From Fredericiella sp963839515 (GTDB lineage: Bacteria; Chloroflexota; Anaerolineae; Caldilineales; Caldilineaceae), in contig CAWIVN010000026.1 in assembly GCA_963839515.1 (NCBI GenBank), positions 62,001 to 126,000 on the forward strand: 64,000 nucleotides of DNA. The letters are read 5' to 3'. Of this stretch, positions 45,917-56,282 are shown piece after piece (within the stretch, counting starts at the first letter, position 1; every line of letters begins with the position of its first letter). The notes beneath the pieces are model-generated. The model did not search any database. It had not been told where the DNA came from and was given only the letters and a program-made list of their open reading frames with translations. Both the position numbers and the translations under genes were made by a program.

Positions 45917-46168
45917 ATGCGGCAAGCTCCCCAACCCCTCACCTACCGGATTGTCGTGGAAGGCGAGATCGATCCCATCTGGTACGACTGTCTAGGCGGC
46001 CTCACGCTTGCCGAACAGCGCGGACCCGGCCAGCCTGTCTGCATGCAGCTGGAAGGCCGGCTCCCGGACCAGTCCGCCCTACATGGGGTGATCGCGACCT
46101 TGTTTATGCTCGAACTGCGCCTGGTGCGCGTCGAACGGCTGCCCACGCACACGCTGCTCGACGCATAG
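45917..46168 (+). CDS. Small conserved protein (83 aa), locus 2
   Basis: MRQAPQPLTYRIVVEGEIDP, then YDCLGGLTLAEQRGPGQP, LEGRLPDQSALHGVIATLFM and VERLPTHT: the same small family as the gene at 32921 and likely to share its role. No membrane helix or signal peptide. The absence of a ribosome site and the position of TATAGT suggest leaderless translation. It is followed 45 bp later by the META/SH3 protein gene, which has its own GGAG sites. Confidence 0.75.
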   Translation: MRQAPQPLTYRIVVEGEIDPIWYDCLGGLTLAEQRGPGQPVCMQLEGRLPDQSALHGVIATLFMLELRLVRVERLPTHTLLDA

Positions 46169-46213
46169 GCGCAAAGCATCACAGAAAACAGAAGGAGTAC
46201 AGGAGAAAACGCA

Positions 46214-47938
46214 ATGAAACACAAGGCACTACCGATCATGCTCGTCATCGCCGTGCTGCTGCTCGTCGCCATCCCTCTGGCGGTGCAGGCGGCCGGCTCC
46301 CCCCTGGGCGGCACCAACTGGGTGCTCAGCTCGCTCAACGGCCAGCTGCCGCTCGCCGGCACGTCGGTCACCCTCCAACTTGGTGAGGACGGCACCGCGA
46401 CGGGCAGCGACGGCTGCAACCGCTTCACGACCACATACACGGCCGGCCAGTCCAACATCAGCTTTGGCGCGCCCGGCGCGTCCACGATGATGGCCTGCAC
46501 CGACGCCGTGATGCAGCAGGCCTCCGACTACATGGCCGCGCTGGCGGGTGCCAATCGCTACCAGCTGCGCGGCGGCCAGCTGATCCTCTTGAACGGCACC
46601 AAGGTCCTGGCGACCTTTGTGGCGGCCAAGGCAGACCTCGCCGGTTCCACCTGGCTGGTGACGGGCTATAACAACGGCCGCGAGGCGGTCGTCGGCCCGC
46701 TGCTCGGCGCCGACATCATCGTCACTATCGATGACGCCAACCTGATCTCGGGCAACGGCGGCTGCAACGACTTCTTTGCCTCGATCGAGGCCAACAACGG
46801 TGCCATCGAGGTCGGTTCCGTGGGCGCCACCCGCCGCTTCTGCGCCGAGCCCTCCGGCGTTATGGAGCAGGAGTCGGCGTTCTTCGCCGCCCTCGAAAGC
46901 GCCGCCACCTACACGGTCGACGGCGACTTTATCGAGCTGCGCAACGCCGACGACGCCATCGCCGTCCACATGGTGCGCGAACTCGAGATTTCGTTTGCCC
47001 CGCCCGCTCCCGCCGTGCCGACCGGGCACGTCACCGCCCCCAACGGCGTGAATGTCCGTACCGGCCCTGGGACCAACTTCCCGGTCATCGGCGTGGCGCC
47101 GTTTGGCCGCGAGGGCGAAATCATCGGCCGCAGCGCCGACGGCAACTGGTGGGTGGTGGCGGTGCCGGCTGCCGCCGGCGGCATGGGGTGGGTTTCTACT
47201 AGCTTTGTAGCCGCCAGCGATGCGGCGGACGTGCCGATCATCGCCTCGCCGGCCCCGCCGGTCGTTATCGTGCCGACCCCGGCGCCGACGCCCACGCCTG
47301 CGCCGCAGCCCACTGCGACGCCCACCGCCCAGATCTCCTTCAGTGCTGACCGCACCACCATCAACCAAGGCGAGTGCACGACGCTGCGCTGGTCGGTGGA
47401 AAACGTCCAGGCCGTCTGGGTCTATCCGCAGGGCCAGTCGTTCCAGAATTTCCCCCGTGTCGGCCAGGGTTCGGAGCAGGTCTGCCCGCCGGTGACCACC
47501 ACCTACGAGATGCGGGTGCAGATGCGTGACGGCTCCGTGCAGTTCCGCACCGTCACGATCAACGTCACGCCTGCCGCGCCGCAGAACCCGCTCAACGGCA
47601 CGGGCTGGAAGGTCACCGCCTACAACAACGGTGCCGGCGCCCTCGTCAGCCCGCTAGGCGGCACGACCTTGACCGCCAGGTTTGGCAGCAGCCAACTGAA
47701 CGGCCAGGGCGGCTGCAACGACTTCGCCGGCGGCTACTCGGTCAGCGGCAGCAACATCAGCATCGGCGCCCTTGCCGGCGGCATGATGACCTGCACCGAG
47801 CCGGATGGCGTGATGGACCAGGAAGCCGCCTACCTCGCCGCCCTGCAGTCAGCCGCAAGCTTCCAGTTTGACGGCAACCGGCTCACGCTGCGCCGCGGGG
47901 ACGGGTCAACCGCCGCCCTCTTCAATCGGCTGCAGTAG
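46214..47938 (+). CDS. Secreted META (HslJ-like)/SH3 multidomain protein
   Basis: 574 residues. A signal peptide (LPIMLVIAVLLLVAIPLAVQAAG) is followed by two META domains (about 33-130 and 135-255; GSDGCNRFTTTY and GNGGCNDFFAS), a bacterial SH3 domain (about 270-335; NGVNVRTGPGTNFPVIGV), a Pro/Thr linker, an Ig-like domain (about 375-455), and a third META domain (about 460-574; GQGGCNDFAGGYSV). The META fold occurs in HslJ and in lipoproteins involved in stress tolerance and envelope upkeep. It takes the position held by the LURP-one gene in locus 1. Confidence 0.82.
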   Translation: MKHKALPIMLVIAVLLLVAIPLAVQAAGSPLGGTNWVLSSLNGQLPLAGTSVTLQLGEDGTATGSDGCNRFTTTYTAGQSNISFGAPGASTMMACTDAVMQQASDYMAALAGANRYQLRGGQLILLNGTKVLATFVAAKADLAGSTWLVTGYNNGREAVVGPLLGADIIVTIDDANLISGNGGCNDFFASIEANNGAIEVGSVGATRRFCAEPSGVMEQESAFFAALESAATYTVDGDFIELRNADDAIAVHMVRELEISFAPPAPAVPTGHVTAPNGVNVRTGPGTNFPVIGVAPFGREGEIIGRSADGNWWVVAVPAAAGGMGWVSTSFVAASDAADVPIIASPAPPVVIVPTPAPTPTPAPQPTATPTAQISFSADRTTINQGECTTLRWSVENVQAVWVYPQGQSFQNFPRVGQGSEQVCPPVTTTYEMRVQMRDGSVQFRTVTINVTPAAPQNPLNGTGWKVTAYNNGAGALVSPLGGTTLTARFGSSQLNGQGGCNDFAGGYSVSGSNISIGALAGGMMTCTEPDGVMDQEAAYLAALQSAASFQFDGNRLTLRRGDGSTAALFNRLQ

Positions 47939-47946
47939 CCACGCTC

Positions 47947-48010
47947 GCCCCTTCCGCGAAGACGACGGCAACCTTCGGTTGCTTGGTCGCTTGGTCTTCG
48001 CGGAAGGGGC
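47947..48010. terminator. Long hairpin after the META gene
   Basis: GCCCCTTCCGCGAAGAC (47947-47963) pairs perfectly with GTCTTCGCGGAAGGGGC (47994-48010); a second hairpin, GCAACC against GGTTGC, sits in the loop. Placed nine bases after the stop codon. Confidence 0.75.
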
Positions 48011-48123
48011 ACCACTTTCCGCGCCCGCTATCCCATGGCGTTTGCCTGCGCCTGAATATACTCACGGCAAATCAGCAATTTGTACGATCGAAATACGGCA
48101 GCCGCCGCGGCCTGGCGCCCGTT

Positions 48124-49260
48124 CTAGCCAATCACTTCGAAATCGGGCAGGGAATACGATTTGTCAAAGAACGGTTCGGTCGGGGCATAGAGTCTGAAAA
48201 TGACGAACCAACCGTCTTCTCCCCCAGTCTGCATGAAATTGCGTTCCCGGCCTGCAGGGGCTTTCGCACCGATGAACAAATCAAGGGAGCCATCATCGTT
48301 GTATTGAAGCTGTTCCATACGGCTGTCCAGGCTGGTACTCCAGACCTCGGCCCCGCCGTTGTCATATGGTCGCCGGGTATTCTCGCTGTAGAGCGTCAGA
48401 GACCAGAACTGGACGACGGGAACACCTTTGGGGACATGGAGCCGATACGTTCTGTCAGCCCGGAATAGATTCCCGCTCCGATCCCGCTTGGTCGTCATAT
48501 AAACCTGTCCCTTGCCGACGACCGGATTCACCATGCCTTCGGAACTGGTGACGGCTTCATAAAACCAGGTGGCACGTTCGTCGAGCTCGACTTTGTAGTC
48601 GGTCACCTGCGGGATGGTGAAGTCAAAACACTTGTACCAATGGGTACCTGCCCAATACGGTTCTGCAAAGCGTGGGTTGATCTGGATATTGCGGGTCATC
48701 AACTCGCCCATGGCTGCCCCCTCCAGAAGAATTCTCGCCTGCCTTGCATCGGGCGCGAACGGTTCACCTTTCTTGATGCCAAGCGGTTCCAGCATGGCCA
48801 TCCAGACCTTGTCTTGCTCGCGCACTGGGTTGTTGTCGATAGCCTTCAGAAGGTACTTCCAGTAGGTCAAGCCACGTGGGGCAGTCGCATCCCACTCTCT
48901 GTCGAGGTTCTCCTTGAATTGACTGGAGACCATCCTTCCGCCAAAGATCCCCATCTTCAAGGCTTGTTTGAAAGTCGCGGCAAACTCCTCACTTGGGTCC
49001 AGCAGGCGCAGTCCCACCAAGATGTCATTGGTCTCCGACCGGTAGACATAGGCATCTTCACGTTCATACGTTGCCGGATCATCATTCGGCCCAACCACGA
49101 TGAATCGTCCGCCCTTGCCTTTGTCAGGTCCGGTCAGCCCCATGTCGGCAATGGGACGCTGCCAGAAGTCCAGCAAGCCCCCAGCAGTTGGCCCTGGGGG
49201 ATAGTCGACCACCAGCGCACCCTTTGACAGATCAAAGAATGAGATGATGTAGGGTGTGGT
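48124..49260 (-). pseudogene. DUF1254/DUF1214 protein lacking its N-terminus
   Basis: The readable part starts around TPYIISFFDLSKGALVVDYP, an internal DUF1254 segment, and runs through GKGGRFIVVGPNDDP, DUF1254 helices and the C-terminal DUF1214 domain (VPVVQFWSLTLYSENTRRPY). About 100 N-terminal residues are missing, and the frame is closed by TAG directly upstream of the similarity. A GTG at 49212 could start a 362-residue product but has no clear ribosome site. The upstream DNA encodes an unrelated PAS-like fragment, so this is a recombination join. Confidence 0.75.
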
Positions 49261-49412
49261 CTACCTGCTTTGTCTGTCACCAGGCCTCCGCCGGCATAGG
49301 TCACCCGTAGATCCCGGTCCAGGACAAACACGATGCAGCCCGGCAGGTTATCCACCAGCTTGCGGTAGCGCAGCTGCACCAGCTTCTCATGCCGCTGAGC
49401 GTCAGCATCCAT
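49261..49412 (-). pseudogene. PAS-domain fragment
   Basis: Begins MDADAQRHEKLVQLRYRKLV and continues with NLPGCIVFVLDRDLRVTYAG, a PAS-like start, ending at DKAGR where it runs out of frame into the DUF1254 remnant. It occupies the place of the sulfatase 5' end relative to the conserved leftward promoter, suggesting that another gene of the regulon was broken here. Confidence 0.6.
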
Positions 49413-49465
49413 TCTATTCTCCGGTGGGAATCGAGACTTGCTTGCACAAAGGCCAGATAGACCAG

Positions 49466-49520
49466 AGCATAAAAAAGGTTCAGCCCCCTGTCTCGCGGGG
49501 GAATAGGTAATTTTGGCGTA
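49466..49520. promoter_or_regulatory. Control region, locus 3: operator block 1 and leftward promoter
   Basis: AATAGGTAATTTTGGCGTA (49502-49520) is identical to the block at loci 1 and 2 and is again 30 bp from AGCATA (49466-49471), the complement of TATGCT. A -35-like GAGACA (complement of 49489-49494) lies 17 bp from it. Confidence 0.6.
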
Positions 49521-49539
49521 TTCTTGACGCTCCTTCTCC

Positions 49540-49590
49540 CAAATAGCTCCTTTTTGGATTCTACCCCGCGTCGTCGCCTCACTCTATGCT
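49540..49590 (+). promoter_or_regulatory. Operator block 2 and promoter, locus 3
   Basis: TAGCTCCTTTTTGGATTCTA (49544-49563; one change from the others), 21 bp, then TATGCT (49585-49590). Here only about 20 bp separates it from block 1, so the regulator gene between the blocks has been lost. Confidence 0.6.
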
Positions 49591-49629
49591 AGGTGCATAT
49601 CACAAGTTTATGACGGAGGAATCCACACC

Positions 49630-49707
49630 GTGCTACGCAAAGGATCGTCGAACCGCCGCGAGCAGCGCGAAGTCTTTGGCCGCGGCGGCACCGCCCTCAC
49701 CAGCTCC
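49630..49707 (+). pseudogene. LURP-one gene 5' fragment
   Basis: A GTG preceded by GGAGGAA encodes LRKGSSNRREQREVFGRGGT, matching the start of the LURP-one protein at 33201; similarity ends after about 25 codons and unrelated sequence follows. Confidence 0.65.
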
Positions 49708-49801
49708 ACCGTGTCGCTATCATTCATGCTGTGCAATTCCACATTCCTGCCCCATACCCTTTCGTGGGACAAAAGTCGCAGCGCACCCACACCTCTTTCG
49801 C

Positions 49802-49818
49802 TACCCTATATACGGGTA
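49802..49818. promoter_or_regulatory. Inverted repeat TACCC-N7-GGGTA upstream of the nos operon
   Basis: TACCC (49802-49806) and GGGTA (49814-49818) lie about 47 bp before the ferredoxin ATG. The shape resembles operators of CsoR-type copper repressors. The TATATA centre could double as a -10. Confidence 0.35.
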
Positions 49819-49864
49819 ATCGGTCGGCTCGGCCGTCCACAACTTAGCTTAAGGAGCAACCTGT

Positions 49865-50095
49865 ATGTCCAACCTGCCACTGCCGCGCATCGCAGCCGCT
49901 CTCTGCACCGGCTGCGAGCGCTGCGTCGAAATCTGCCCAACGCAGGCGCTGGCACAGGTCGACGGCAAGGCCATGCTCGTCTATCCCGACCGCTGTACAT
50001 TCTGTGCTCTATGCGAAGACCTCTGTCCCGAAAACGCCATCGCCTTGCCATTTTTGATCGTCTTCGCCGACTCACAAGCGAACAACAATCCGTAA
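49865..50095 (+). CDS. 2[4Fe-4S] ferredoxin-like protein
   Basis: 76 residues with two classic clusters, CTGCERCVEICP (about 14-25) and CTFCALCEDLCP (about 44-55). AAGGAG precedes the ATG. It has no signal peptide and is cytoplasmic. It is the first gene of the nos operon, 35 bp before nosZ. In NosR-less clusters small iron-sulfur proteins (NosG/NosH-like) are thought to help pass electrons toward the periplasm; that role is inferred. Confidence 0.85.
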   Translation: MSNLPLPRIAAALCTGCERCVEICPTQALAQVDGKAMLVYPDRCTFCALCEDLCPENAIALPFLIVFADSQANNNP

Positions 50096-50105
50096 CATTC
50101 CATTT

Positions 50106-50119
50106 TTCACACATGTGAA
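50106..50119. promoter_or_regulatory. TTCACA-CA-TGTGAA palindrome overlapping the nosZ ribosome site
   Basis: Six-base arms with a two-base centre; the right arm runs into AAGGAG (50118-50123) of nosZ. It may be a protein-binding site or a small hairpin that limits ribosome access. Confidence 0.35.
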
Positions 50120-50130
50120 GGAGCCTCTCA

Positions 50131-52194
<2,064 letters not shown>

Positions 52195-52197
52195 ATG

Positions 52198-52302
52198 GTC
52201 TGAACCACGATTCGTGGGATTGATGGGATTTCCATGATTCACGCCGGCAACCGCCCGCACGAATCATGGAAATCCTCAAATCAAGCGAATCAAGGTTCAG
52301 AC
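52198..52302. repeat. Long palindromic repeat between nosZ and the next gene
   Basis: GTCTGAACC (52198-52206) pairs with GGTTCAGAC (52294-52302), and GGATTTCCATGATTC (52226-52240) pairs with GAATCATGGAAATCC (52261-52275), with partly paired bases between. The sequence type resembles intergenic repeats common in several phyla. As part of the nos transcript it could protect the nosZ message or attenuate downstream genes. Confidence 0.75.
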
Positions 52303-52319
52303 AACGAAAGGAAGTTACG

Positions 52320-52985
52320 ATGATGACTGCCGATATGGAAAAAGTGATTGGCCCCCGCGTCCCGGCGGACGAGTTCAAGGCCCATCGCGCTCGTTACATC
52401 ATCCCGACGCTGCTCTTTGCAGCCGCTGCTATCCTGCTGGTGATCTCGATCTATCGTCCCTGGTGGCGGCTCAAGCTCAATGCGCCGCAGTATCCGCAGG
52501 GTCTCTATGTGACCGCCTATGTCAACCGCATGACGGGCGATGTGAGCGAGATCGACGGTCTTAACCATTACATCGGGATGCGCCCGCTGGCCGAAGCCGC
52601 CGAATTTGAGCGCTCAGTTTCCGTCTTCGGCATCGCTGCCTTGGCGCTGCTCATCTTGGGTGCTGCCTTCGTACACAACCGTTGGGCCGCCCTGCTCGTG
52701 CTGCCGGCGCTGTTCGTGCCCGTGTTCTTCCTGGCCGACCTGCAGTTCTGGCTCGCCAACTTCGGCATGAACCTGGACCCGACCGCCGCCCTCTCGAGCA
52801 GCGTAGACCCGTTCATCCCGCCGGTGCTGTGGAAGGGCACGATCGCCCAGTTCAGCACCGTGCCCCGCCTGCTCAGCGGCTTCTGGCTCGCCATGTGGGC
52901 CTCCGGCCTCATCCTGGTCGGCCTGTTTTTCCACCGTCGCGCCTACAAGCCCTTGGTAGATAAGACCCACGTGGCCAATGTGTAG
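52320..52985 (+). CDS. NosB-like membrane protein of the nos cluster
   Basis: 221 residues. A cytoplasmic start, one helix (IPTLLFAAAAILLVISIY), an extracytoplasmic segment with GLNHYIGMRPL, then three to four further helices (FGIAALALLILGAAFVH, LVLPALFVPVFFLADLQ, LLSGFWLAMWASGLILVG). Proteins with the LNHYIGM motif accompany clade II nosZ in many phyla and have no proven function. AAAGGAAG precedes the ATG. It might hand electrons or metal to NosZ, which is speculation. Confidence 0.75.
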   Translation: MMTADMEKVIGPRVPADEFKAHRARYIIPTLLFAAAAILLVISIYRPWWRLKLNAPQYPQGLYVTAYVNRMTGDVSEIDGLNHYIGMRPLAEAAEFERSVSVFGIAALALLILGAAFVHNRWAALLVLPALFVPVFFLADLQFWLANFGMNLDPTAALSSSVDPFIPPVLWKGTIAQFSTVPRLLSGFWLAMWASGLILVGLFFHRRAYKPLVDKTHVANV

Positions 52986-53060
52986 GGAGCACGCCTACGT
53001 GCGGCTCTGCACGCCACGTGCTCGCTGATGCAAACTCGACCTGATTAACGGGTGCAACCA

Positions 53061-54569
53061 ATGAAGGCTACCATGCAAACTCGTAACCAACCGCCGGCTA
53101 ACCCTTCAAGACGCAATATCTTTGCCCTCCGGCGACTCTGCATTGCAGCCAGTGCCGCCACAATGCTGGCACTGGCCGCCTTCAGCCTTCCTGCCATCAC
53201 ATCCGCCCAATCCGACTTTGATTTGCGGGCGGCTGTCGCAGCGGCCCGGCCCGGCGCTACCATCCATGTTCCCGCCGGCATTTATCCTGCCCCTATCGTC
53301 ATCGACAAGCCGTTGACGCTGATCGGCGAAGGTATGCCCACCATCCAGGGCGACGGCACCGGCGACGTGGTCGAAATCAACGCACCTGACGTCACCCTGC
53401 GCGGCTTTGTCGTGCGCGGCAGCGGCGACTCGCTCGACGCCGAGAATGCGGGCATCACGGTCGGCGGCAAGCATGTCACCATCGAGAACAACCGGGTGGA
53501 AGACAGCCTCTTCGGCATCTACCTGCACAACGCGCCCGACAGCGTGCTGCGCGGCAATACGGTCGTAGGCAAGGACCTCCCCATCTCCCGCCGCGGCGAC
53601 GGACTCAAAATCTGGTACAGCGCCAACACCCTGGTCGAAGACAATTCCGTCCACGATTCACGCGACGCCGTCATCTGGTACTCGCCTGGCACAACCGTGC
53701 GCGGCAATACGATGGAGCGCAATCGTTACGGCTTTCACTTCATGCAGAGCGACGACCATCTCATCGAGGACAACGTTCTGCGCCACAATTCCGTCGGCAT
53801 CTACTTGATGTACGGCAACAACTACACCATCCGGCGCAACCTGATCCTCGACAGTCGCGGGCCGAGCGGTTATGGACTTGGCCTCAAGGAAATCAATAAC
53901 GGCATATTCGAGGGCAACTACCTTGTCAACAACCGGGTCGGCGTCTATACCGACAGCTCGCCGATTCGTCCCGATGGCCGCGTCGAGTTCAGCCGCAACC
54001 TGTTTGCGTATAACGATATTGCCCTCACCATGCTGCCCAATACGCACCACAACGCTTACAGCGACAATATCTTTCTCGACAACAGCGAACAGGTGGCGGT
54101 GGCGGGCGAGGGCGAGCTGGTGCAGAACGACTGGGCGGTCGCGGGACGCGGCAACTACTGGAGCGACTACACCGGCTACGATGCCGATCACAACGGTGTA
54201 GGCGACATCCCGTATGCGGCCAAGAGCCTATATGAAAACTTGATGGACACTCACCCCGAACTGCGCCTGTTTCAGCTCAGCCCAGCGGCAGATGCCCTGG
54301 ACCTGGCCGCCAAGGCATTCCCTATCTTTCAGCCGCAGCCCAAGATGGCAGACCCAAACCCGCTCACCGAGCCTCCCAGCCTGCCGCCTGTACGCGGCAT
54401 CCCGCAGACACCGGTAGCGGAGAATCTGGTGGCTTCACTCGGCCTGCTGGCGCTTGCCCTCGCCATTCTGGCAGCCGCAGCCGGCACAGCTTTTGGCACG
54501 TTTCGCCCGTACTCTCGCTCCCAGGGCCAATCCCAGGATCACGACCGCCAATATAGGACGGCACTATGA
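53061..54569 (+). CDS. nosD: NosD, copper-site maturation protein
   Basis: 502 residues. A signal peptide (LCIAASAATMLALAAFSLP) is followed by a right-handed beta-helix with repeated carbohydrate-binding/CASH units (NAPDSVLRGNTVVG, SPGTTVRGNTMERNRYGFHF, GNYWSDYTGYDADHNGVGDI). It ends with a membrane helix (LVASLGLLALALAILAAAAG). NosD works with the NosFY ABC transporter in building the CuZ centre. The start has weak ribosome-site support; GTG 53052 is possible. The stop overlaps nosF as ATGA. Confidence 0.93.
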   Translation: MKATMQTRNQPPANPSRRNIFALRRLCIAASAATMLALAAFSLPAITSAQSDFDLRAAVAAARPGATIHVPAGIYPAPIVIDKPLTLIGEGMPTIQGDGTGDVVEINAPDVTLRGFVVRGSGDSLDAENAGITVGGKHVTIENNRVEDSLFGIYLHNAPDSVLRGNTVVGKDLPISRRGDGLKIWYSANTLVEDNSVHDSRDAVIWYSPGTTVRGNTMERNRYGFHFMQSDDHLIEDNVLRHNSVGIYLMYGNNYTIRRNLILDSRGPSGYGLGLKEINNGIFEGNYLVNNRVGVYTDSSPIRPDGRVEFSRNLFAYNDIALTMLPNTHHNAYSDNIFLDNSEQVAVAGEGELVQNDWAVAGRGNYWSDYTGYDADHNGVGDIPYAAKSLYENLMDTHPELRLFQLSPAADALDLAAKAFPIFQPQPKMADPNPLTEPPSLPPVRGIPQTPVAENLVASLGLLALALAILAAAAGTAFGTFRPYSRSQGQSQDHDRQYRTAL

Positions 54570-55417
54570 TTACGTTTACGAATCTCACCAAGCGTTTTGG
54601 CAGCTTCACTGCCGTCGAAAACCTGTCCTTGCAGGTGGAAGAGCGCGAAGCCGTGGCCCTTTGGGGACCGAATGGCGCCGGCAAGACGACGGCCGTCAAG
54701 TGCCTGCTCGGACTGCTCGCGTACGATGGCCGCATCACGGTCAACGGCTTTGACGCCAGGAAACAGGGCCGCCAGGCGCGCGCCACCATCGGCTACGTAC
54801 CCCAACAGCAATCGTTCTATGACGAGATGAGCACGCTCGACACGGCGCTCTTTTTTGCCAGGCTAAAGCGTGCGCCTGCCAAGGAGGCGCCCGAGCTGTT
54901 GGCCCAGGTAGGCCTGGGCGACCAGCAACGCAAGGCTGTAGGCGCCCTATCCGGCGGCATGAAGCAGCGCCTGGCGCTGGCCCTGGCTTTGCAGGGCGAC
55001 CCGCCCGTCCTGGTGATGGACGAGCCTACCTCCAACCTGGACGCCGCCGCCCGCGATCAGCTGCTTCATCTGCTGGCCGAAGTCAAGGCCGCGGGCAAGA
55101 CGATCATCTTCTCCTCGCACCGTATCGAAGAGGTGGAGACGCTGGCAGATCGCGTGCTGGTGATGGAAAAGGGCCAAGTGCGCTTCACTTGCACCCCGCG
55201 CGAACTGCCCACCCGCCTTGGCTGGCGCTCCGAGGTCAAGCTGCGTATGGCCCCCACCGTCTTGGATGCTGCCCTGGACGTGCTGCATGCCGACGGCTTC
55301 GCGGCCCGCCGCAACGGCGTCGGCGTGATCGTCGAAGTGGCACACGGCGACAAGGCTCGTCCGATCCACGTGCTGAGCCAGGCTGACATTACCGTGACCG
55401 ACTTTGAGATGGAGTAA
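54566..55417 (+). CDS. nosF: NosF, ABC transporter ATPase
   Basis: 283 residues with Walker A GPNGAGKTT, Q-loop YVPQQQSFYD, signature LSGGMKQR, Walker B VLVMDEPTS and switch His in FSSHR. It energises NosY and so helps NosD to mature the CuZ site, probably by delivering a sulfur species. It overlaps nosD by four bases. The C-terminal ~70 residues are a family-typical extension. Confidence 0.95.
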   Translation: MITFTNLTKRFGSFTAVENLSLQVEEREAVALWGPNGAGKTTAVKCLLGLLAYDGRITVNGFDARKQGRQARATIGYVPQQQSFYDEMSTLDTALFFARLKRAPAKEAPELLAQVGLGDQQRKAVGALSGGMKQRLALALALQGDPPVLVMDEPTSNLDAAARDQLLHLLAEVKAAGKTIIFSSHRIEEVETLADRVLVMEKGQVRFTCTPRELPTRLGWRSEVKLRMAPTVLDAALDVLHADGFAARRNGVGVIVEVAHGDKARPIHVLSQADITVTDFEME

Positions 55418-55421
55418 CCTG

Positions 55422-56255
55422 ATGAGCATCGTAACCATCTGGACATTAGCGCAAAAAGAGATGCGCGACGCCCTGCGCAACCGCTGGTTTCTGCTGTACA
55501 CGATTGCGTTTGTCGGCCTGTCGTTGGCTTTCTCCTATATGGCGCTCGCCGGCGCCGGCATCGCGGGGTTTGCCGGCTTTGGCCGCACCGCCGCCAGCCT
55601 CATCAACCTGGTCCTGCTGATCGTCCCGCTCATGGCGCTGACCATCGGCGCGCAGAGCCTGGCCGGCGAGCAGGAGCGTAGTACGCTCACCTACCTGCTG
55701 GCCCAGCCTGTCACCCGGCTCGAGGTCTTCCTGGGCAAGTACCTGGGCCTGCTGCTGAGCCTGCTGGCTTCACTCGCCCTAGGCTTTGGTATCGCCGGCA
55801 TGGTCATGGCGCTCAACGGCGCCGGCGCGGGCAGCCCCATGGCCTACATTCGCCTGGTCGGCCAGACCTTCCTGCTCAGCCTGACCATGCTCAGCGTCGG
55901 CTTCCTGATCTCGGCCCTCAGCCGGCGCGCCGGCGTCGCCATCGGTATTGGTCTATTCCTGTGGCTGGCCTTTGTTTTCCTGGGCGACCTGGGACTGATG
56001 GGTACGGCGATTGCGCTCAAGCTGCCCATCGAGCAGTTGTTCCTGTTGGCATTAGCCAACCCGCTGCAGGTCTTCAAAATGGCTTCGATCCTCGACATCA
56101 ACGCCACGCTCGACATCCTGGGCCCGGCCGGCATTTTCGCCATGCAAGAGTTTGGCCGCCGTCTGCGCTATGTCTTCCTGGGCGTAATGGCGCTTTGGAT
56201 CGTTGTCCCCGCGCTGTTGGCCTATGTGCGCTTTGCATCCAAGAGTGATCTGTAA
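55422..56255 (+). CDS. nosY: NosY, ABC transporter permease
   Basis: 277 residues with six membrane helices in the ABC-2 layout. Visible stretches are FLLYTIAFVGLSLAFSYMAL, LVLLIVPLMALTIGAQSLAG, EQERSTLTYLLAQPVTR (the coupling region) and LFLWLAFVFLGDLGLMG. Forms the membrane channel of NosFY. The ATG is four bases after the nosF stop; an in-frame upstream ATG would overlap nosF. Confidence 0.95.
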   Translation: MSIVTIWTLAQKEMRDALRNRWFLLYTIAFVGLSLAFSYMALAGAGIAGFAGFGRTAASLINLVLLIVPLMALTIGAQSLAGEQERSTLTYLLAQPVTRLEVFLGKYLGLLLSLLASLALGFGIAGMVMALNGAGAGSPMAYIRLVGQTFLLSLTMLSVGFLISALSRRAGVAIGIGLFLWLAFVFLGDLGLMGTAIALKLPIEQLFLLALANPLQVFKMASILDINATLDILGPAGIFAMQEFGRRLRYVFLGVMALWIVVPALLAYVRFASKSDL

Positions 56256-56282
56256 ACCCGAGTATACGCTGAGAGCACAACC

